Below are positions 1-6,815 of a stretch of DNA of 10,929 nt, one piece after another; position 1 is the stretch's first letter; each line of letters opens with the position of its first letter. The notes beneath the pieces were generated by a model. The model worked only from the letters and a program-made list of their open reading frames with translations. It made no database searches and was not told where the DNA came from. Both the position numbers and the translations under genes were made by a program. This stretch comes from SFTJ01 sp051871555 (GTDB lineage: Bacteria; Bacteroidota; Bacteroidia; Bacteroidales; Muribaculaceae): positions 1 through 10,929 of the forward strand of contig JBJECZ010000028.1 in NCBI GenBank assembly GCA_051871555.1, in the 5' to 3' direction.

Positions 1-74
1 TTCCCCTGAGGAGGAGTGAGGAGATGGTCGTTGCACTTCTTATTGGAAACTTTAAGCACCCGTGTTAATACTTA

Positions 75-103
75 TTGGCAACGCAAATTTTGCTGATTGC
101 CAA
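75..103. repeat. Nested palindrome overlapping the -33 element of the META lipoprotein promoter
   Basis: Perfect 7-bp arms TTGGCAA (75-81) and TTGCCAA (97-103) flank an inner palindrome GCAAATTTTGC (83-93). The -33 TTTG of the downstream promoter (89-92) lies inside it. A 12-bp sequence CTTATTGGMAAC occurs at 39-50 and again at 71-82, so half of the motif is also directly repeated 32 bp upstream. Position and symmetry are what one expects of a repressor or activator site, but the binding protein is not identifiable from the sequence. Confidence 0.4.
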
Positions 104-119
104 AAGATTCATATCTTTG
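89..119 (+). promoter_or_regulatory. Bacteroidetes-type promoter for the META lipoprotein
   Basis: A TTTG box at 89-92, a 19-bp spacer and TATCTTTG at 112-119 match the Bacteroides primary-sigma consensus (TTTG, 19-21 bp, TAnnTTTG) with no mismatch. Transcription would start near 125, leaving an A/T-rich leader of about 50 nt before the ATG at 173. The consensus match is seen directly; activity is inferred. Confidence 0.75.
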
Positions 120-172
120 CACACTGAAATTTGTTATATTAATGATAATTTCAAAAAAAATGATAAACTGAC

Positions 173-574
173 ATGAAAAAAGTATTCTCAATTGTATTAG
201 GCGCAGTGCTCATGGTTATGGGCAGCTGCAGCACACAAAAAAGCGTGAAGATGGACGGCGAATGGCTAATCACCAATGCTTGCGGCGTTAACACCGTGGG
301 CGGCGACAAGCAAGCCGCAATCCGCTTCGACGGCAAAGGCCAAGTGAATGGAAATGCCAGCGTGAACTCTTTCTTTGGTTCGTACACCACCGAAGGCGAT
401 TCGCTGAAGTTTGGTCCTATGGGCATGACTCGCATGATGGGCGGCAGCATGGACATTGAAGACGCCATCACCAAAGCGCTTGGCAACACCGCCACCGTGA
501 AGATTGAAAACGACGAAGCAACTGTTTTCGACCGCGATGGCAATGCCGTGATGACACTCAAGCGCAAAAAGTGA
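173..574 (+). CDS. Small META (HslJ-like) domain lipoprotein
   Basis: 133-residue protein with a short basic N-terminus, a hydrophobic stretch (residues 5-16) and a cysteine at 19 (VMGSC), consistent with lipoprotein processing and anchoring in the cell envelope. The rest resembles a META domain: W31 opens the fold, followed by IRFDGKGQVNGNASVNSFFG (50-69) and GDSLKFGPMGMTRMMG (75-90), which match the family pattern of a glycine/asparagine turn and a T-x-M segment. The cysteines found at these two places in HslJ relatives are replaced (V64, G90). META proteins are stress- or envelope-associated, but their biochemical role is poorly defined, so no reaction is assigned. The start is the only reasonable ATG, about 48 nt after the predicted transcription start. 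A small inverted repeat (577-593) follows the stop, without a U tract. Confidence 0.75.
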   Translation: MKKVFSIVLGAVLMVMGSCSTQKSVKMDGEWLITNACGVNTVGGDKQAAIRFDGKGQVNGNASVNSFFGSYTTEGDSLKFGPMGMTRMMGGSMDIEDAITKALGNTATVKIENDEATVFDRDGNAVMTLKRKK

Positions 575-702
575 CATTCGGTTAACCGCCGAAACAGCAA
601 AATGTGCCCGGGAGTGTGAAGCAAAGCATAACTATGCCGCCCCGAGGCACATATTTTTTTTGCAAAAAACTGAATTACACTACATATCATAAAAATTCGT
701 AT

Positions 703-1806
703 ATGCCTAACAACAATGTCAAGCGCATTGTGCTCACGGGTGGGCCTTGCGCAGGAAAGACCACGGCGCTGGTGAGAGTGATTGAACAGTTCAGCAACTT
801 GGGTTATAAGGTTTTCACCATACCCGAAGTGCCCACAATGTTCACGCAAGCAGGCATGAACTACCTCACCACCAACAAAGATTTCTTCTTTGAAGGCGAA
901 AAAGCCACGCTTGAAATACAGCTTGCCCTTGAGGACAAATTTCAGCGTATGGCTGAAGCATGCACCGAGCCCTGCGTGATTATCTGCGACCGCGGCTCAC
1001 TCGACATCTCGGCATATATGACTCCTGAGATGTGGGGCACCATCACCGCCAGCGTGGGCGTTGACACCGCCAGCCTGCGCAGCCGCTACGACGCCGTGCT
1101 TCACCTTGTGTCGGCAGCCGACGGTGCCGAACAATTCTACACCACCAGCAACAACGCGCAACGACTCGAAAAAGCCGACGAAGCCGGGCTGAAAATCGCA
1201 CGCGAACTCGACAAAAAAGTCATTAAGGCATGGAGCGGACACCCGCATCTGCGCGTGATTAACAACAACGAGGACTTCGACCGCAAACTCAACCGCGTGC
1301 TCAAAGAAATCTCAAACGTGCTCGGACTGCCGCAACCCATCGAGGAAGAACGAAAATACATTGTTGAGCTCACCGGCGATGTGCCCGACTGCATCGAAAG
1401 CGACATCACACAAACCTATCTGGTTGCCGACCCCGATTGCGAAGTGCGCCTGCGCCGCCGCGGATGGAACGGAAAATACGTGAACGTGCACCTAACCAAA
1501 AAGAAACTGTCCGACAAAGAAGAACTGGTGACTGAGCGACAAGTGAACAACAACCTATACCGCTCGCTACTGCAGCAAGCCGACCCTTACCGCAGCACAA
1601 TCAAGAAACTGCGCAAAAGCTTTATATGGAAAGGTCAGTTCTTTGAACTCGACACCTACTTGGAGCCGATAAGCAACCTTATGATTCTCGAAACCAAAGG
1701 CATAGCGCGCCACGAGGACGTGAAATTCCCGCCATTCATTCGCGTGGTGGAGGACATCACCGGCAACAAGAAATACTACAACTACACCCTCGCCCTGCGA
1801 AACTAA
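703..1806 (+). CDS. Two-domain AAA/P-loop NTPase fused to a CYTH-like triphosphate tunnel domain
   Basis: 367-residue soluble protein. The N-terminal half is a P-loop NTPase of the AAA_28 type: Walker A GGPCAGKTT at residues 13-21 and a hydrophobic strand ending in a Walker B-like VIICDRG with D96. The C-terminal half (about 214-367) looks like a CYTH domain: an E-rich entry EEERKYIVEL (214-223), the basic strand EVRLRRR (247-253), then FELDTYLEP (314-322) and LETKG (329-333), placing alternating acidic and basic side chains as in the triphosphate-binding tunnel. The same AAA plus CYTH order is known in the animal protein TTD14. Substrate is unknown; a nucleotide- or triphosphate-dependent regulatory or hydrolytic role is inference. 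ATG 703 is preferred over an in-frame GTG at 604, because the 33 extra codons precede the P-loop strand without domain character. The gene faces the convergent ATPase gene 61 bp downstream. Confidence 0.8.
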   Translation: MPNNNVKRIVLTGGPCAGKTTALVRVIEQFSNLGYKVFTIPEVPTMFTQAGMNYLTTNKDFFFEGEKATLEIQLALEDKFQRMAEACTEPCVIICDRGSLDISAYMTPEMWGTITASVGVDTASLRSRYDAVLHLVSAADGAEQFYTTSNNAQRLEKADEAGLKIARELDKKVIKAWSGHPHLRVINNNEDFDRKLNRVLKEISNVLGLPQPIEEERKYIVELTGDVPDCIESDITQTYLVADPDCEVRLRRRGWNGKYVNVHLTKKKLSDKEELVTERQVNNNLYRSLLQQADPYRSTIKKLRKSFIWKGQFFELDTYLEPISNLMILETKGIARHEDVKFPPFIRVVEDITGNKKYYNYTLALRN

Positions 1807-1867
1807 TGCGCAAGGCGGCAGCAAGGGCACGCAAGAAAATCAAAGAGTGCCTGCCTCGACTTTAGTA

Positions 1868-3223
1868 TTAATTGTGAAACAGACAGTCTAATGCATAGAG
1901 CGGAATAATATCCACGTTCCGCTCGGCATTGCCGTCGAACGAATCGACATATCGCAACCCACCAAAATTCTCAAGCGAACAGCGCACCGCTTCACACAGT
2001 TTATGCTCGCGCATAAACACCCACAGGCTCTGCATACCACCCTGTGTGCTCGCTTTCACCTCAACAGGAATCACCTTGCCATAGCGGGCTACCACATAAT
2101 CGACCTCGGCTTGACTTCCCTTCGACGCCTTTTGCCAATAGTGCAATTCGGCTTTTTGGAAGCAATCGGCATATTTCATCATCTCCAACCCGGCAAACAT
2201 CTCCGAACTACCGCCCTTGTTCACAAAATCCACCTCGTTCGACATCAATATGTCCGAAGCAGGGTTGCCAAGCATTGTCTGCATCACGCCAAGGTCGAAA
2301 AACAAATATTTGACATATCTATCGTTCTCCTCAGCGCCAAGCGGTAGTCCATTGGCATTGCTGTGCACCACAGGCACAACAAGTCCGGCAAGCGAGAGCA
2401 AATGCAAGGCATCCTTTATCGCCGTTGACTTCATCTCCCTGTCAACCTGCGAGCACACGAATTTTTGCCCAACCTGCAACGCCACCGACCGCAGCACCTG
2501 ACGCAAGAGCACCGGCGACACACGTTTCTTATACTTTGCAAAATCATCGGTATAAGCGCCAATTATGTCGTTATGTACCCGAGCAACATCAAGATAGCTC
2601 TTGGTCTCAATCCACTCAGCCACAGCTGCCGGCATGCCACCAACAAGATAGAAAGTGCGCAGCTGGTCAATCATATTTGCGTGGGCAACATCGTTTAGGG
2701 CCTCGTGGTTAGAGAAGGTTTCTCGCTTTAGCTTAACCGACAGTTCAAGCCCCTGAGCCATAAGAAATTCATCGAACGAAAAAGGATACATATACATCGA
2801 CCGTATTCTGCCAACTCCAAACGAAGGCAGCTCATCGAGCGCAAACTCCAAGAGCGAACCTGCAGCAATCACATGCAATTCGGGATATTCTTCCTTGAAA
2901 TATCGCAATGCCATTATGGCTTCTTTGCTCACTTGAATCTCGTCGATGAACAGCAATGTTTCGCCTGCAATAATTGGAATTGCAAGTGTTCCGCTAAGCT
3001 TCTCACACGTTTTTTTCACATCAATGTTCTCAGTGAAAAGTTGCCGTATAGATGGCTGTTTCTCGAGGTTTATCTCAACAAAATATTTAAACTGCCTGCC
3101 AAGCTGACGCACCGCAGTAGATTTCCCTACTTGGCGCGCGCCTCGTATCATAAGTGGAAGCCGGCGTTTCGAATCCTTCCACTCACTAAGTTTTGCGTCG
3201 ATATGTCGTTTGTAATAAATCAT
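1868..3223 (-). CDS. AAA_14 / DUF4143 family ATPase
   Basis: 451 residues, the usual size for this common bacterial and archaeal family. The N-terminal AAA_14 domain shows Walker A GARQVGKST (28-36), Walker B LLFIDEIQ (90-97, D94 and E95) and the following sensor-type strand ending in AAGSLLEFAL. The C-terminal DUF4143 part ends in a PD-(D/E)XK-like core: AEVDYVV (372-378) followed by IPVEVKA (385-391), giving D375, E388 and K390 in the right order for a nuclease-type fold. Members are widely scattered in gut bacteria and archaea and their role is not established; DNA-related or stress-related functions have been guessed. An in-frame stop three codons before the ATG excludes an N-terminal extension into the repeat array upstream. 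It is probably a single-gene unit, with its own -7 motif 23-30 bp before the start. Confidence 0.85.
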   Translation of the reverse strand: MIYYKRHIDAKLSEWKDSKRRLPLMIRGARQVGKSTAVRQLGRQFKYFVEINLEKQPSIRQLFTENIDVKKTCEKLSGTLAIPIIAGETLLFIDEIQVSKEAIMALRYFKEEYPELHVIAAGSLLEFALDELPSFGVGRIRSMYMYPFSFDEFLMAQGLELSVKLKRETFSNHEALNDVAHANMIDQLRTFYLVGGMPAAVAEWIETKSYLDVARVHNDIIGAYTDDFAKYKKRVSPVLLRQVLRSVALQVGQKFVCSQVDREMKSTAIKDALHLLSLAGLVVPVVHSNANGLPLGAEENDRYVKYLFFDLGVMQTMLGNPASDILMSNEVDFVNKGGSSEMFAGLEMMKYADCFQKAELHYWQKASKGSQAEVDYVVARYGKVIPVEVKASTQGGMQSLWVFMREHKLCEAVRCSLENFGGLRYVDSFDGNAERNVDIIPLYALDCLFHN

Positions 3224-3245
3224 TGTATATCAAGTTTTTCAACTG

Positions 3246-3253
3246 CAAATATA
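3246..3253 (-). promoter_or_regulatory. -7 promoter element for the AAA_14/DUF4143 gene
   Basis: On the minus strand this reads TATATTTG, an exact match to TAnnTTTG, 22 bp before the ATG. No TTTG lies at the ideal 19-21 bp; the nearest copies sit 12 and 24 bp upstream, inside the first tandem repeat. The leader would be very short. Confidence 0.45.
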
Positions 3254-3261
3254 ACAATAAT

Positions 3262-3426
3262 TTCCCAAAATTGGCACCAAAAATTCAACAAATATTCCCA
3301 AAATTGGCACCAAAAATTCAACAAATATTCCCAAAATTGGCACCAAAAATTCAGCAAATATTCCCAAAATTGCCACCAAAAATTCAGCAAATCTTCCCAA
3401 AATTGCCACCGAAAATCAAAAACACA
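3262..3426. repeat. Tandem array of five 33-bp units (minisatellite)
   Basis: Units begin at 3262, 3295, 3328, 3361 and 3394, each starting TTCCCAAAATTG on the + strand. Units 1 and 2 are identical, unit 3 differs by one base (CAAC to CAGC), unit 4 by a few (GGCACC to GCCACC, final A to C), and unit 5 is the most diverged and decays after CCGAAAAT. The gradient, identical units next to the ATPase gene and decayed ones next to the transporter gene, suggests recent duplication at the ATPase-proximal end. There are no unique spacers, so it is not a CRISPR array. The array fills most of the 226 bp between the ATPase start and the transporter stop. On the minus strand units 1-3 each contain AATATTTG, one base from the -7 consensus. 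Confidence 0.95.
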
Positions 3427-3449
3427 TCACTATTTTGTCGGCAACAGCA

Positions 3450-5282
3450 TTAAAACGGGAATATTAACGGGAGCACTATCACCATCACCAATCCCATTAC
3501 GATTTGCAACGGCAAGCCCACTTTCACATACTCCATGAATGTGTATTGTCCGGCTTTCATCACAAGAGCGTTAGGCGGAGTGGAGAATGGCGATGCAAAA
3601 CACATGCTGGCAGCCACAGCCACAGCAAAGAGCATCGGCACCGGGCTCACGCCAGCATTGATGGCTGAAGCAAGGGCTATTGGCGACATTAACACGGCAG
3701 TAGCCGTATTGGAAATGAACAGGGTGAGCAGCGATGTGGTGAAATAGATGCCTGCAAGCAGCACAATCGGACCGAACGTGCCAAGGTTGTCAACAAGTAA
3801 GCTCGACACCATGGTTGATGCACCGGTTTTCTCTAAAGCGGTTGACATCGGCATCATGGCGGCAATAAGCACTATACTCTCCCAATTGATGGTTTTGTAG
3901 GCAGCCTCCACGTTGCGGAAGCAGCCAGTGAGAATCATCAGCACGCTTGCTATGAGCACGGCTGTGACAGGAGCAACAGGGATGAAATCGAACACCATCA
4001 GCACAATCATCAGCAGCATGATGGCTGCTGCCACCGGCGCTTTGTAGTCGAGGGCTACGCGCGACGCCTCGGCGAGCGGCTGCCCGAGCACAACCCAATA
4101 ATCCTCGTCGTTCGACAAGCGGCCGATGTTAGCCCAAGTGCCTTGCACCAGCAGCACATCGCCTGCGTGCATCTTCAGCTCGGCAAGGTTTTCGCGGATG
4201 TATTCCTTGCCCCGGCGCACAGCCAGGACGTTGATGCTGAATTTCGACCTGAAGCCCGATTCCGACAATCGCATACCCACAAATTTCGATTGCTTGAGAA
4301 GCACTATTTCAGCCAACCCGATGTGATAGAAATCGAGGTCGTGCGACGACGATATGCGCAGGTTATAGTCGTTGGCAAAGCGTTTTATGCCTGCCTCGTT
4401 GCCCGAAACAACAATGCTTTCGCCGGCTTTGATGCGCACATCGGCAGTTGCCATCGTCTGCGATATGTCGCGCGTGAGTTTGCTCTTTCTGCCCCTTTCT
4501 GCCCGAATCTCCATCACGGTGAGCCCGTAACGGTTGTGAATGTCGAGCTGCCCGATGGTTTTACCCACCAGCAGTGAGTTGCTGTCGATATCGAAGCGGC
4601 AAACATTGTCGGCTAAGCGATATTCCTTCACCAGCGACGTCAGCGACTTTCCTTTAGCCTTATTGTTGCGGTCGGCTTCGCCCTTGCGGCTGAGGAACCA
4701 TCGCGTGAGCGGAAGCAACACCACCACGCCAACAACTATGCAGACTATGCCCACCGGAAGAAATGAGAAGAACAACAGTTTGCCAAAGCCGGCATCCTGC
4801 AGTACCTCGCTTATTACCAGGTTGGGCGGAGTGCCTATCAGGGTGAGCATGCCGCCCATCGAGCTTGCAAAGGCAAGCGGCATGAGCAGGCGCGAAGCAT
4901 TGAGTTTCGACTCCGTTGCCATCGACACAACGATGGGAAGCATTAGCGCAACCGTACCGGTGTTGCTCACAAATGCCCCGATGAATGCCGTCACAAGCAT
5001 CACCAGCACAAACAAGCCCGTTTCCGACTTGCCTGCCAAGCCCATCAGTTTCGAGCCCACCATCTTTGCAAGTCCTGTTTGAAACACACCGCCACCCACA
5101 ATGAACAATCCTGCCATCATTATTATGATTGGGTTGGAGAAACCTGCCAATGCCTCGGCGGGTGTGAGTATGCCGCCCAGCAAAAGGGCTATAACAGCAC
5201 ACAGCGCCACAATGTCGGAGCGCCATTTGTTCAGGGCAAATGCCACAGCGGTGAGCAAAAGCAGGACGAGTGTATATATCAT
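3450..5282 (-). CDS. SLC13-type ion/anion transporter with two RCK_C-like domains
   Basis: 610-residue inner-membrane protein of the SLC13/DASS fold. The two halves show the inverted-repeat signature: SNTGT (106-110) with GTPPN (150-154) in the first half, and SNTAT (524-528) with STPPN (567-571) in the second. These are the paired SNT and TPPN motifs that form the sodium and substrate sites. About 200 hydrophilic residues (roughly 200-405) are inserted between the halves and contain two TrkA_C/RCK_C-like modules. Each has a strand-rich pattern ending in an AGESIVVSG (286-294) or AGDVLLVQG (373-381) turn. Such domains usually sense ligand in the cytosol and gate transport. Substrate (sulfate, dicarboxylate or another anion) cannot be read from the sequence. 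The gene appears monocistronic, with its own -7 motif upstream and the repeat array directly after its stop. Confidence 0.85.
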   Translation of the reverse strand: MIYTLVLLLLTAVAFALNKWRSDIVALCAVIALLLGGILTPAEALAGFSNPIIIMMAGLFIVGGGVFQTGLAKMVGSKLMGLAGKSETGLFVLVMLVTAFIGAFVSNTGTVALMLPIVVSMATESKLNASRLLMPLAFASSMGGMLTLIGTPPNLVISEVLQDAGFGKLLFFSFLPVGIVCIVVGVVVLLPLTRWFLSRKGEADRNNKAKGKSLTSLVKEYRLADNVCRFDIDSNSLLVGKTIGQLDIHNRYGLTVMEIRAERGRKSKLTRDISQTMATADVRIKAGESIVVSGNEAGIKRFANDYNLRISSSHDLDFYHIGLAEIVLLKQSKFVGMRLSESGFRSKFSINVLAVRRGKEYIRENLAELKMHAGDVLLVQGTWANIGRLSNDEDYWVVLGQPLAEASRVALDYKAPVAAAIMLLMIVLMVFDFIPVAPVTAVLIASVLMILTGCFRNVEAAYKTINWESIVLIAAMMPMSTALEKTGASTMVSSLLVDNLGTFGPIVLLAGIYFTTSLLTLFISNTATAVLMSPIALASAINAGVSPVPMLFAVAVAASMCFASPFSTPPNALVMKAGQYTFMEYVKVGLPLQIVMGLVMVIVLPLIFPF

Positions 5283-5308
5283 AACAATTGACTAACTTGG
5301 TTGTATTG

Positions 5309-5316
5309 CAAATTTA
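5309..5316 (-). promoter_or_regulatory. -7 promoter element for the SLC13-type transporter
   Basis: The minus strand reads TAAATTTG, an exact TAnnTTTG match 26 bp before the ATG at 5282. The upstream region is A/T rich, but a TTTG box is found only at 25 bp (in TTTTTTG), a little beyond the usual spacing, so only the -7 element is called. Confidence 0.5.
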
Positions 5317-5432
5317 CGATTTTGTTTTGCAGATAACTACGCAAAAAATTGTAACAAAAGTAAATAATGGTTTATATGCTTTCGGCAATACTTCCTTTTT
5401 CAACAGCAGTGTGCTTCTTTTAGCCAAATAAA

Positions 5433-5471
5433 TGGGGTGTGAATGACGAATAATTCGTTATACACACCCCA
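5433..5471 (-). terminator. Rho-independent terminator of the xus-like operon
   Basis: Outer arms TGGGGTGTG (5433-5441) and CACACCCCA (5463-5471) are perfectly complementary. After a small internal loop an inner stem ACGAA/TTCGT (5446-5450, 5454-5458) closes on a 3-nt loop. Read on the minus strand the hairpin is followed by TTTATTTGG, a short U-rich tail. It lies 37 bp after the stop of the PepSY gene and closes the operon before the SLC13 gene promoter. Confidence 0.8.
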
Positions 5472-5507
5472 CACAAGCCATGAAGATATAAATACGATAG
5501 ATTTGCG

Positions 5508-6794
5508 CTATTTATCTCTGCCCAAAGCAGCCGATGCGATTAGCTTTGATGCCTGATGCTTTTTGTAAAGACGGCGTATCCACAGATAATAGCCTGTGAG
5601 CGGAAGCGACGCTCCAAGCAGGGCTGCCAAGAAGGTGATAAGCCTTGTAATCCATCCGCCCCAGCTGCCAACATGCACAGTGTATACGGCACCTCTCACT
5701 TTGGTTGCTTTTTCCTCGTCGCTGTAGAGCTTTATTTCGATGATTTCGCCACTGCGGCGGTCGTAAGAATATTTATCTACAGCCCTGAGGCTGTTGCGAC
5801 CGGCAGGAACAACTTCAACCGAACCATTCTTCAATGTAATTTGGCGATATCCCGGATTGTTTTCCTGCATTTGTTCGAGCACACCCTGCCAATGGCGATA
5901 TGGCGAGTGCCAATGTCTGCCGCCTCCAAAATGATGCGATTCACCTTCGCCGTGTTCGTGGTGAAACTCGCTGTTTGAATCGTGATTGTGGAACCCCTCG
6001 CCGTGACGGCTGTGTTCGCGCGAGCCGCCGTGGAACGAGTGCCGGTCGGCAGTTTGCTCACGCTGCGCTTCTCTGCCGTGTGCGCCATATTCGCCTCCAG
6101 CCGATGTCTCTATGCCAAACAATGAGTAGAAACCCGTGCGATACCACGAGAACGACCAAGTGAGCCCGGTCAATGCAATGGCGAGGAGGAAGATTGTGGC
6201 GTAGATGCCACCTGCAACGTGCAAGTCGTGCCAAAAACGTCCCCAGCCCTTTGTAACCGAAATGGTGAGACTCTTCTTCAGCGGTTTATGCCTGTTGGTG
6301 AGCCACATCAATATTCCTGTGAGAAGAATAATGATAAGCACGATGGTGCTGATGCCAACGAGCAATTTTCCAACCGACATTCCGCCGCTTGCCGTTTGAG
6401 CATTGCCAAGCAGCCAACGATGCAGGCGGAACATAGTGTTGAAGAAAGGCAGGCGTTGATAGTTACCTTTCACCTCTCCGGTGTATTGGTCGATGAACAT
6501 CGATGCTCTGCGCGGCTTCGAGAGGCTCACCTGATAGGGGCGCTCTTTGTCGGGCGAAATGGTGACGCCTGTGATTTCCACACTGTCGGGCAACGATGCC
6601 TCGGCGATTTCCATCAACTGGTCGAGCGGCAGCGCCTCGTCTTTCACCTCACGCACTTTATAGAGGTCGGACTGGCACCATTCTGTGATTTCTTTCTCGT
6701 AAACCATTGTGGCTCCCGAAAAACAAATAAGGGTTATGATGATGCCAAAAGGCACCGATAGCCACAAGTGAATTGTTTTAAGTAACTTTTTCAT
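5508..6794 (-). CDS. xusC: PepSY-associated transmembrane protein, XusC-like, with His-rich periplasmic loop
   Basis: 428-residue inner-membrane protein of the PepSY_TM family, last gene of the operon. Predicted membrane segments lie near residues 10-31, 143-166, 194-217 and 384-406. PepSY-like regions are 52-110 and 310-368. Histidines at or near the membrane segments (H9, H125, H189, H192, H374) sit where PepSY_TM proteins linked to ferric-siderophore reduction would place haem or metal ligands. The oddity is the segment between the third membrane span and the second PepSY region (about 231-301), which carries 15 histidines between 239 and 301 with many Gly, Glu, Asp and Ser. It looks like a low-complexity metal-binding loop, likely periplasmic. 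By analogy with Bacteroides XusC it works with the receptor and lipoprotein in siderophore-iron use; an electron-transfer role is inference. The start follows the previous stop by 21 bp. Confidence 0.75.
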   Translation of the reverse strand: MKKLLKTIHLWLSVPFGIIITLICFSGATMVYEKEITEWCQSDLYKVREVKDEALPLDQLMEIAEASLPDSVEITGVTISPDKERPYQVSLSKPRRASMFIDQYTGEVKGNYQRLPFFNTMFRLHRWLLGNAQTASGGMSVGKLLVGISTIVLIIILLTGILMWLTNRHKPLKKSLTISVTKGWGRFWHDLHVAGGIYATIFLLAIALTGLTWSFSWYRTGFYSLFGIETSAGGEYGAHGREAQREQTADRHSFHGGSREHSRHGEGFHNHDSNSEFHHEHGEGESHHFGGGRHWHSPYRHWQGVLEQMQENNPGYRQITLKNGSVEVVPAGRNSLRAVDKYSYDRRSGEIIEIKLYSDEEKATKVRGAVYTVHVGSWGGWITRLITFLAALLGASLPLTGYYLWIRRLYKKHQASKLIASAALGRDK

Positions 6795-6815
6795 GTTTGT
6801 GTGTATATATAAATG

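Noticed and set aside
3..68. Possible C-terminal tail of an upstream + strand gene (21 codons ending TAA at 66-68)
   Set aside because: Too short to show homology or codon bias, and the frame is cut by the window edge.
577..593. Hairpin TTCGG/CCGAA after the META gene
   Set aside because: Only five pairs and no U run; not enough for a terminator call.
604..702. In-frame GTG extension of the AAA-CYTH protein
   Set aside because: The 33 extra residues lack domain character and the ATG at 703 lies six codons before the P-loop strand, as expected for this fold.
1807..1867. Possible bidirectional terminator between the convergent AAA-CYTH and AAA_14 genes
   Set aside because: GGCAC/GTGCC can pair, but the loop is 16 nt, the flanking stem is bulged and there is no U tract on either strand.
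3262..3426. Array considered as CRISPR
   Set aside because: Units abut each other without unique spacers and no cas genes are present.
2873..3538. + strand open frame of 221 codons with a repeating SQNWHQKFNKY motif
   Set aside because: It runs antisense through the ATPase gene start, the repeat array and the transporter end. The periodic residues come only from the 33-bp unit, which is open in all three + frames, and no start or promoter supports it.
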